A stretch of DNA of 64,000 nt, from contig JAHLLQ010000006.1 of NCBI GenBank assembly GCA_020444065.1, positions 124,001-188,000 on the forward strand. The letters are read 5' to 3'. Shown one piece after another: positions 16,973 through 24,349 of this stretch (position 1 is its first letter; each line of letters begins with the position of its first letter). Under the pieces are notes generated by a model, which did no database searches, was not told where the DNA came from, and saw only the letters and a list, made by a program, of their open reading frames with translations. Made by a program: the position numbers and the translations under genes. The stretch is from a bacterium. Its GTDB lineage: Bacteria > Sumerlaeota > Sumerlaeia > SLMS01 > JAHLLQ01.

Positions 16973-19900
16973 TTACGGCATCAAGACCAGTTCCTCGAAG
17001 ATGAACTCTTCAAGCGAGATCGCCTTGTTGAGGTCGTCCTGATCGTTGAAGTTCAGAATGTCGAAGGCCACCAACGCACGGGCGTTGCCGGTCGCGTTCT
17101 TCGGCATCACGAGGTACGCGTCGTAGGCGCGCGCGCCGTCGATGGGCGATTCCGGGCCGCCGTTCTCACTCGAGATGTTGACCACTGCAGCGAGATTCGC
17201 AGCGCTCGAGTTGATGCGCAGGCGGAACTCCGGAACGGTTTCGGGATTTGTGGAGGCCGACTTGACGAGGAATCGGGCGCGATAGATCTTGCCCGCTTCG
17301 AGCGTCACGCCGGTATCCTTGAACCAGAAGCCGAACGTATTCGTGTCCGTCGCGGCGAGATCCAGCGAACCGCTGGCTCCGGTGCCGGCCGCGGGCGGGG
17401 TGAAGCGCTCGGGCCAGCCGCTGAAAACCCAGCCGTTCGTTCCCGCTGCGAAGCGATCGTCGATGAACGTGCGAGCGACAGAGAGACGATCCATGTCGAT
17501 CGGACGAACGTCGATGCCCTGCAGACGGAACTCTGCATCCTGAGCAAACTGCGAATCGAAGTTCAGCATGTCCATCGAGAGGAACCACTGGCGTTCCAGC
17601 AAGCTCGCCGATTCCATCTCGACCGGTGCCGTCATCACGAACGTGTACTCGAAGCCGTCCGTCGTCGGACTGAAAGTTCCGCCGTTGTAGGAGTCGACCA
17701 CGAGGCAATTGCCCTTCGCGAAGTTACGCAGGTTTGTACGCAGGCGAAGCGTTGGAATCTCCGAACGGTTTTCAATGTTCGTCGCAACGCGGACGCGCAC
17801 TTCATACAACGTGTCCGGATCGCCGGTGAAGGAATCCTGCGGCAACGCGACATAGCCAAACGTGTTGTTGCTGGCGGAAACGATCGCAGGCTGGCCCAGT
17901 TCATTGATGCGGCCGCTCGTGATGTCGAACATCTCCATTCCGCCGGTCGTGACACTTGCGTGGCGAGTGATCACGTTGGCAATCAGTTCGCCGTCCTGGA
18001 TGTGTACCTGGATGTTCACCAGGTCGCCGATGGCCAGATCCGCGAACTCGATCGCATCGCCTTGATGCTCGCGAATCACGGTCTGCTCGACGGCCTGGAC
18101 GGTGCGTCCGTTGGCAACGAGCGTCAACGCCTCGCGATCGATGTCCTGGATGACCGTCAGGCGAACGTCGATCGTGATGGCCGTGACGACGCCGCCTTCG
18201 TCTTCCGTTCCGCGAACGCGGACGTAGTCACCGATGTTCAGATCGGCCATGGCGATGGGCTCGCCATCGAATCCATGGATGACAGTATCAGCATCCACGA
18301 TCACCGGCGTCGCGCCGACGGTCATAGTGCCGCTGGTTCCGAAATCCGTGATGAAATCACGCAACACGACGGTCCGCGGATCGTCATCGCCGGGGCCGGG
18401 GTTCTCCTCCTGCACCTTGATCAACTGAGCAACGAGAACGCCAGTCGAGGCACGCTGTCCGGCGACATCGACAAGCTGACCGACTTGGAGATCAGCGAAG
18501 TTGAGCGGCTCGCCCTTGCGGCTGATGATCTGCGTGGCTTCAACAACCTGCACGGTCGTCTCGCCAATCAGGAGTGTCTTTGCGGCAGCGTCGATGGAGA
18601 CGATACGCCCGCGAATATGATCCGGCTGTGCGGGCGGTGCCACGGGTTCGAGCAGACGAAGCTCGCACGCAGAGATCGCCGCCTCGGACGTCAGCCAACC
18701 AACGACGCGGAAGTCCGCACCGACAGTCAGATCGCCGAAGGTGATGGGATTGCGCTCCGAATCGAGCAACACGGTGTCTGGATTGATCACGACGAGGATG
18801 CCGTCGGAATCGATCGCCATGTTGGATTCATCGATCGAGTCGATCGTGCCGAAGTAGATCGAGTTCTGCGGGCAGGGCTCGCCGGGCTCGCCGGCGAGGC
18901 GAACAACGACATTCGCCATGATGTTGCCGGCTCCATCCAGGCAGCCTTCAACGTGGACCCAGTCGCCGATCTGGAAGTCGGAGATTTCGAGAGGTTCGTT
19001 CGTCTCGTGATCGATCAGGCGCGTATCCCAGGCGATCAGAACGTTCTCCTCGCCGACGATCATGCCGCCGACAAGATTGTCCTGCGTCGTCACCAGGAAG
19101 TCCATAATCGGCCCGTTCAGATGAACTTCCGGGCAGATCGGATCTTCAAGCTCGATCTCGAAAGCGACGATGTAGTTGGTTCCGGGATTCACGACGCCTC
19201 GAACGGTCACAAACATACCGACCTGCAGATCGCCGAACTCCAGCAGTCCGCCGTTCGGGCCAATGATCGCCGTCTCGGGAGTCACCTGAACAGGTCGGCC
19301 GGCCACGACAAGGCGCCCTTCGTTCGGATTGATGCGCGAGATGTTACCGCTGATTTCGACTTCGCGCGGTTCGGGATTCGGAAGGATCTGGATGAAGTGC
19401 GCGAGCACCGAATCGTCATCCAGTACGACACCGCCGACGTGGACGAATTGCTCGACTGCGAGAGCGTCGAAGCCCACTAGGTTGCCTTCCGGATCGTGGA
19501 TTTCCGTCCTGTCGGTTGTGCGGATGAAGTGCCCCTGCACAACAAGCGTATTGGAAGTCGTGTCGAGCTCTTCGACGACGCCTTCGAGTTGAATGGGTTC
19601 GCAGGGAATGTCTTCGCGATCAAGCAACGTGACCGTCTCTGCGACCAATCGCAGATTCTGGAGGTTGAAGTCTGATGCGCTGTTGAGCGACAGGTAGGCG
19701 TTGATGCGAACGATGTCGCCGGGGAAGAGATCGGCCATGCCGAAATCACTGCGCTCGCGTCCGTCGATGAACTCGGTCTCGTTCGAGATCGAGATCGGAA
19801 TCCGGTTCACGATGAGGAGGTTCTGTTCGAAGTCGACGAAGTTGACGCGGCCCTCGATGACGAGACCGTCGCCCGGTTCGCCGAATACGAGAACAAAGCG

Positions 19901-21973
19901 CGCCTCGACGGCTCCATCCGTCGAATCCAGAATGGTGAGACCGGCCACGGCGACGCGGTCGCCAACGGCCAGGTCGGAGAACTCCAGCGGATCGCCGCGG
20001 AAGTTGAAGATGCGCGTCTGGTCGTTCAGAACGATCGGACGACCGTCGACCATCATGGCTGTACGGCCGGTCGCCAGCGACTCGATCTGTCCATGAACGA
20101 TGATCGGTTCGCCGACCGGAGGCCGAGGATCTTCTACGATGATCAGGTGAGCGAAGAAGACACCATCAGCCTGCCATTCGCCCTCTGCGCACGCATGCAT
20201 GTCGGTGGTGAGATCAGAGAAGGGGATCGGGTTGTTCGCCGCATCGACAATTTGTGTATCGGGGCCGATCATCACAACGATGTCGTTGATGGTCAGGCTG
20301 CCGGTGCTGTCGATCGCCGTAATCGGTCCGCAAACATGCTGCGGGGGAACTTCGCCGAACACGTGGATTTCCTGAGCCAGCATTTGGTGCATGTTCGGAT
20401 CCGTCGTGCCGGCAGGATCGGTCGCGGGAAGTTCCTCTCCGATGGCCTCAACCAGTAGTCCCTCGCTCAAGTCGGAGAACGGCAAATTGTTGCCGTTGGC
20501 ATCGACGATCAGGGTCTGGTTGTTGATCTGAACGGCCCAATCCAGCATGTAGATCACATGGTTGGTTGATTCGATGCGCTCAATCGGTCCTGCGATATGA
20601 ATGAGCGGCGGTTCGTCGCTGCGGATGAAGATCTGGTTGGCCACAAACTCGCCGAGTCCAATCGTCCCGGCGGATGTCGGCTCCGGGTACCTGGTGACTT
20701 CGCCGATCGCCTCGACGGTCATCGTCTCAGCCAAAACCGAGAAATCGACAGCATTGCCGGCCATGTCGATGATTTCGGTCTCATTATTGGTGATCACCTG
20801 GAACTCATTCAGAAGGAACGTCGCGGCAGTGTAGTCGATGTCGCGAATCGGGCCGAAGAGATGCGTCGGACCGGGTTCCCCCGGAACGTGGATCATCTTG
20901 GCAAGGACGACCGGCAGGAAGTCGCCCCCTGCCGGATCGGTTGTCGTATCCATCGGAATGCCGACGATTTCCACAAAGAGGCCCTGGTGCAGATCGGCGA
21001 ATGGGATGACTTCCCCGCCGGGGCCGGTGATTTCCGTTTCGTTGTCGGTCAGGACCTGCGTGCCCTGAACGATCAGGCTCTGATTCGTCGTGTCGATCGC
21101 CTCAATCTCCCCCGCCAGCGTGACAACGACGGGATCCTGGGGGCGAAGGATGACCTTGCGGGCTTCAAATTCCTCCGGGATCGTGCTCGGATAGCCACGA
21201 ACGGCGACGTACATGTCCAACGCCAGGTCGCCGAAACCTGCCGGCCTGTCGTCGTAGTACATGAACACAGTCTCGCTCGTCGTTGTGACGTGAAGATGGC
21301 CATCGAGCTCGAAGGAGGTCTCATTCGGAAAGATGTCGGTCACGCGTCCGCTGACGGTTTCGAGGTTCGGATCGGAGCAATCGTTGGACTTCCGCAGGCC
21401 CTCGGCCAGGAAGACGGGCCACTCGGGAATCGAAGGCAACGGAATGCCCGCCACGGTCACGCAATCGCCGACCACGAAGTCTTCGAAGACGAGAGATGAT
21501 CCATCGAAGTCCTCGTAGACGATGTTCTGATCGAGGATGACCAGATTGTGGCCGACGACCAGGGAATCGTTTTCGATCAGAGAAATCCGACCGGTAAAGG
21601 TCACCATCTCGGGTTCCGGCGGAACGGTTGGATCGAGCAAGTGCACTTCAGTCGCGATCAACTGCATGTTCTCCATGCCGCTGGCCGTGGGACAGAATTC
21701 GACATTCGCCCACTCGCCCTGCTGGATCATTGCGAAGCCGCCCGTGGATCCATCGATGTTAAAGAATTGGGTGTCGGCATCGGTGTGGAAGACCATGCCT
21801 GCTACATTGAACGCTCGCGCGTCTGCATCCACGGCTGAAATCTGCCCGTAAATCGCCTGCGGTCGTTCGCACTCGACGGCAAGTGCCTGATCGGGTGCGA
21901 GCGAAAGAAGGCCGAGCATCATGCCGAGAATCGCAAAGGCGCGATACGCTGAAAGGCGTAATACGCTATTCAT
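16973..21973 (-). CDS. Giant exported protein with 16 tandem DUF5666-like modules
   Basis: A 1666-residue exported protein. Residues 1-32 are a signal peptide (Arg, long hydrophobic core, A-L-A cleavage). From ~35 to ~1341 I count 16 successive modules of about 82 residues. Each has the DUF5666 pattern: a G-x-I/V-x-x-I-D opening, a short strand, a T-x-I position, F-x-D-L, G-x-x-V-x-V-x-G, then a variable strand pair. The last ~325 residues hold two similar beta-rich domains (each N-T-F-G..., later L-R-L-R/F-R-L-R and L-N-F). DUF5666 is an OB-like fold of unknown role. The ATG at 21971-21973 follows AGGAG at 8 bases; an upstream in-frame TTG was rejected. It is divergent from an ECF sigma/FecR operon and has its own terminator. 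Very acidic; probably a surface or matrix protein. Confidence 0.85.
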   Translation of the reverse strand: MNSVLRLSAYRAFAILGMMLGLLSLAPDQALAVECERPQAIYGQISAVDADARAFNVAGMVFHTDADTQFFNIDGSTGGFAMIQQGEWANVEFCPTASGMENMQLIATEVHLLDPTVPPEPEMVTFTGRISLIENDSLVVGHNLVILDQNIVYEDFDGSSLVFEDFVVGDCVTVAGIPLPSIPEWPVFLAEGLRKSNDCSDPNLETVSGRVTDIFPNETSFELDGHLHVTTTSETVFMYYDDRPAGFGDLALDMYVAVRGYPSTIPEEFEARKVILRPQDPVVVTLAGEIEAIDTTNQSLIVQGTQVLTDNETEITGPGGEVIPFADLHQGLFVEIVGIPMDTTTDPAGGDFLPVVLAKMIHVPGEPGPTHLFGPIRDIDYTAATFLLNEFQVITNNETEIIDMAGNAVDFSVLAETMTVEAIGEVTRYPEPTSAGTIGLGEFVANQIFIRSDEPPLIHIAGPIERIESTNHVIYMLDWAVQINNQTLIVDANGNNLPFSDLSEGLLVEAIGEELPATDPAGTTDPNMHQMLAQEIHVFGEVPPQHVCGPITAIDSTGSLTINDIVVMIGPDTQIVDAANNPIPFSDLTTDMHACAEGEWQADGVFFAHLIIVEDPRPPVGEPIIVHGQIESLATGRTAMMVDGRPIVLNDQTRIFNFRGDPLEFSDLAVGDRVAVAGLTILDSTDGAVEARFVLVFGEPGDGLVIEGRVNFVDFEQNLLIVNRIPISISNETEFIDGRERSDFGMADLFPGDIVRINAYLSLNSASDFNLQNLRLVAETVTLLDREDIPCEPIQLEGVVEELDTTSNTLVVQGHFIRTTDRTEIHDPEGNLVGFDALAVEQFVHVGGVVLDDDSVLAHFIQILPNPEPREVEISGNISRINPNEGRLVVAGRPVQVTPETAIIGPNGGLLEFGDLQVGMFVTVRGVVNPGTNYIVAFEIELEDPICPEVHLNGPIMDFLVTTQDNLVGGMIVGEENVLIAWDTRLIDHETNEPLEISDFQIGDWVHVEGCLDGAGNIMANVVVRLAGEPGEPCPQNSIYFGTIDSIDESNMAIDSDGILVVINPDTVLLDSERNPITFGDLTVGADFRVVGWLTSEAAISACELRLLEPVAPPAQPDHIRGRIVSIDAAAKTLLIGETTVQVVEATQIISRKGEPLNFADLQVGQLVDVAGQRASTGVLVAQLIKVQEENPGPGDDDPRTVVLRDFITDFGTSGTMTVGATPVIVDADTVIHGFDGEPIAMADLNIGDYVRVRGTEDEGGVVTAITIDVRLTVIQDIDREALTLVANGRTVQAVEQTVIREHQGDAIEFADLAIGDLVNIQVHIQDGELIANVITRHASVTTGGMEMFDITSGRINELGQPAIVSASNNTFGYVALPQDSFTGDPDTLYEVRVRVATNIENRSEIPTLRLRTNLRNFAKGNCLVVDSYNGGTFSPTTDGFEYTFVMTAPVEMESASLLERQWFLSMDMLNFDSQFAQDAEFRLQGIDVRPIDMDRLSVARTFIDDRFAAGTNGWVFSGWPERFTPPAAGTGASGSLDLAATDTNTFGFWFKDTGVTLEAGKIYRARFLVKSASTNPETVPEFRLRINSSAANLAAVVNISSENGGPESPIDGARAYDAYLVMPKNATGNARALVAFDILNFNDQDDLNKAISLEEFIFEELVLMP

Positions 21974-22172
21974 CGGTTCTCTCCTCTTCGGAAGAAGCGT
22001 TTTTGGCAATGGGGGATAATGTTGAGGGTAGTGCTGGCTCTGAAAGGGTAGACACCCCGTGTCTCGGTTTTCTTACAGCCCGGAATAAAAAAGTTGGTTT
22101 CACATCGCCCGGATCGGGTCTCCTCCCATTTGGCCAAGAAACTGCTCGATCCATGTAAGAAATCCGTCCTTC

Positions 22173-22805
22173 ATGGGGTCAATCTCGGTAGTAAGGGGCC
22201 ACCGACACGCGATGAACGAAGCGGTATGCAAGGGCAGACTGGCCGATCTGGCTCTCCGCTTTCAAGAAGGAGAACACGAAGCGGTGCATGAATTGGTGGC
22301 TATTTATAGCCGTCGAATTCAGGCCTTTGTTCGTACCATCGTTCATTCACCGGAACTGGCGGAGGAACTGACGCAGGACGTTTTCGTGCGAGCCTATACC
22401 AAAAGGAACACATTGGCAAATCGGGATAAACTGGAAGCATGGCTCTTCGCGCTCGCACGCAATTGCGCCCTGAAGGAAATGAAACGGAAACGGTATCGCG
22501 TGGAATCGGTGGTCGACCAAGACGAAATCGCGGAACGAGCGGGGGGCGAGGATGCCCCCCCACAACCCCGGGAGGTGCAAGAGGCCGAACTGGCCGAATT
22601 GCTGGATGAAGCACTGGCCCAGCTCGATGAGAAGAGGCGCCAACTCATGACCTTACGCTACTACTCCCACCTGGGATTGGCGGAGATCGCAGAAGTGATG
22701 GAAATGCCCATCGGTAGCGTTGGCACCACAATCAGTCGCAGCCTGGCCCAGTTGAAGGACTTCTTCCAATCCCGGGGATTCCGAATCGAGGACTTGATGC
22801 CATGA
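22173..22805 (+). CDS. ECF-type RNA polymerase sigma factor
   Basis: A 210-residue sigma-70 family member with only regions 2 and 4, as in extracytoplasmic-function factors. Region 2 spans ~25-100, with A-E-E-L-T-Q-D-V-F-V-R-A-Y (region 2.2/2.3) and W-L-F-A-L-A-R-N (region 2.4). Region 4 spans ~145-200, with L-R-Y-Y-S-H-L-G-L-A-E-I-A-E-V and the recognition helix P-I-G-S-V-G-T-T-I-S-R. The start is uncertain; the 14th codon (22212) is also Met and neither has a clear ribosome site. Its last codons overlap the FecR gene by four bases, so the two are coupled, as with sigma/anti-sigma pairs. It probably directs its own operon and perhaps the divergent giant gene. Confidence 0.9.
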   Translation: MGSISVVRGHRHAMNEAVCKGRLADLALRFQEGEHEAVHELVAIYSRRIQAFVRTIVHSPELAEELTQDVFVRAYTKRNTLANRDKLEAWLFALARNCALKEMKRKRYRVESVVDQDEIAERAGGEDAPPQPREVQEAELAELLDEALAQLDEKRRQLMTLRYYSHLGLAEIAEVMEMPIGSVGTTISRSLAQLKDFFQSRGFRIEDLMP

Positions 22806-23620
22806 AACGGGAATCGATACCCGAGCTTTCCGAGGATCTGAAGGCCCTGGATCGTGCCCTGGGTGAAGCGGCCGATCGCCGTTTTGCCCACGATGTCAGG
22901 CCTTCCCCGGCGTTTTCCGCTCAGCTCGAGCGGCGCCTGGAGGAGGTGGACCTCGCCCGGAGCGAATCCAATGGCTCGCGCGGAGGACGCCGCTCGCTGG
23001 TCGCCATCGCCATCCTGGCAGCGGCCGCGTGTGTGGCGCTGGTTGCAGGACTATCCTTTCTGGGGGGAAGCCCGGCAGGCCAGGTTCTCTACACCGAAGG
23101 CAACGTCCTGCGTGGCGATCGCGCCGAGGTGCGCTCCGGCAGTGAGTTACAGACCGATTCAGGCCGGATCGTGGCCCTGGTGGACTCACGGGCGCACGTG
23201 CTGTTGAACGATCACAGCAAGTTGCGCGTCGAGGCCGAGAACCGCCTGCGCCTGGATGAAGGCGAAGTCTGGGTACACGTCGTCCCGGGCTCGGGAGCCT
23301 TCAGCGTGCGCACGCCTGGAGCACTGGTGGAGGTCGTCGGAACATCGTTCACCGTGACCTATCGCAACGGTGAAACAACGGTTGAAACATACAGTGGAAC
23401 CGTGCAATTGACTGGTTCGAAAGCTGCTGAAGGAGTGGCCATCGCGGCCGGGAATCGAGGCTCGGTGAGGAGCGACGAGGAGACGGCGAAAGTCGAAGCG
23501 CTCTCCGAGTCGTCCGGAGCCCAATGGGCAGCATCGCTGGCGGATCGCTATCAGCGATCAAGCCTCAGCTCCTTCTTCCCGTCGGTTGCACCCGTAGACG
23601 AATCAGGCCAAACGCCATGA
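22802..23620 (+). CDS. FecR-domain membrane protein, probable anti-sigma factor
   Basis: A 272-residue single-pass membrane protein. Residues 1-60 are a charged cytoplasmic part, where anti-sigma factors bind sigma. A transmembrane helix spans ~65-87. The periplasmic FecR domain covers ~97-205, with the hallmark F-S-V-R-T-P then V-E-V-V-G-T-S-F-T-V. FecR-type proteins pass an envelope signal to an ECF sigma factor, and its position, overlapping the sigma stop by four bases, fits this. In contrast to classical FecR systems, no TonB-dependent receptor follows; a prepilin-like protein and an FG-GAP protein do. The C-terminal ~60 residues have no clear domain. Its stop overlaps the next gene's start. 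Confidence 0.88.
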   Translation: MKRESIPELSEDLKALDRALGEAADRRFAHDVRPSPAFSAQLERRLEEVDLARSESNGSRGGRRSLVAIAILAAAACVALVAGLSFLGGSPAGQVLYTEGNVLRGDRAEVRSGSELQTDSGRIVALVDSRAHVLLNDHSKLRVEAENRLRLDEGEVWVHVVPGSGAFSVRTPGALVEVVGTSFTVTYRNGETTVETYSGTVQLTGSKAAEGVAIAAGNRGSVRSDEETAKVEALSESSGAQWAASLADRYQRSSLSSFFPSVAPVDESGQTP

Positions 23621-24348
23621 ATCGAAACAGGCAGGGATTCACATTATTGGAACTGCTGATCGGGGTCGCGATTATCGCGATCCTGGCGGCTGTTGCCCTG
23701 CCGAATATGCTGGAAGCACAACGTCGCGCCAAGACGGCGAAGGCGAAGGCAAACATCCGCGTTCTTCTGGACGGAGCGGACGCATATCGGATCGACTGGA
23801 ATGCTTATCCAAGCGCCGGCCCACATCTCCCCGACGATCCCTACGGGATTCTGGCAGATGCCCAGCTTCGCGTTCTGACAACGCCGATCAGCTACATTTC
23901 AACGGCTGCATTCTCCGATCCGTTTGGCTTGGTTCAGAGCCAGAGTCTGTCCTTCCGTCGTGTCGGTTTTGAAATGGAAACAGCCCCGCGACCCGGGCCG
24001 CCGCCCGGACCGCCCCCAGGGCCCGGAACTCATGATCCGGAGTTTCCCATCCCGGAAGTCCCCAACAGGAATCGTAGCCTGTTGTACTATCACTATCCGG
24101 ACTTCGCGGAGCAGACCGGCAATCCGAAGGTCTACGCCCGAGGTATGGCGATCGTCAGCCTGGGGCCGGACCAGCTGGACAGCTTCGGGGCGTTTCGGCC
24201 CTTCGATCAGGATGCCCTTCCCCCATTGGCGCGCCAGTTGGGTTACCAGCAACCCATCGACACGCAGTACGATCCCACGAACGGGACGGTGAGCCGGGGT
24301 GATCTCTTTGGTTTCACAGGCGAACTCTCCATCCAGCGAATCCCGTAA
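23617..24348 (+). CDS. Prepilin-like protein (type II/IV N-methylation signal)
   Basis: A 243-residue pseudopilin-like protein. The start G-F-T-L-L-E-L-L is the prepilin peptidase/N-methylation site (Gly before Phe, Glu at +5), followed by the hydrophobic assembly helix, then the Y-R-I-D-x-N-x-Y-P turn common in GspG-like proteins. Residues ~125-140 are a Pro/Gly-rich insertion. The C-terminus carries Y-D-P-T-N-G-T-V-S-R-G-D, shared with another prepilin in the window at 37952. The ATG overlaps the FecR stop by four bases and the next gene begins right after its stop, so all four genes form one coupled unit. It may be assembled by type II/IV machinery located elsewhere. Confidence 0.87.
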   Translation: MNRNRQGFTLLELLIGVAIIAILAAVALPNMLEAQRRAKTAKAKANIRVLLDGADAYRIDWNAYPSAGPHLPDDPYGILADAQLRVLTTPISYISTAAFSDPFGLVQSQSLSFRRVGFEMETAPRPGPPPGPPPGPGTHDPEFPIPEVPNRNRSLLYYHYPDFAEQTGNPKVYARGMAIVSLGPDQLDSFGAFRPFDQDALPPLARQLGYQQPIDTQYDPTNGTVSRGDLFGFTGELSIQRIP

Positions 24349-24349
24349 C

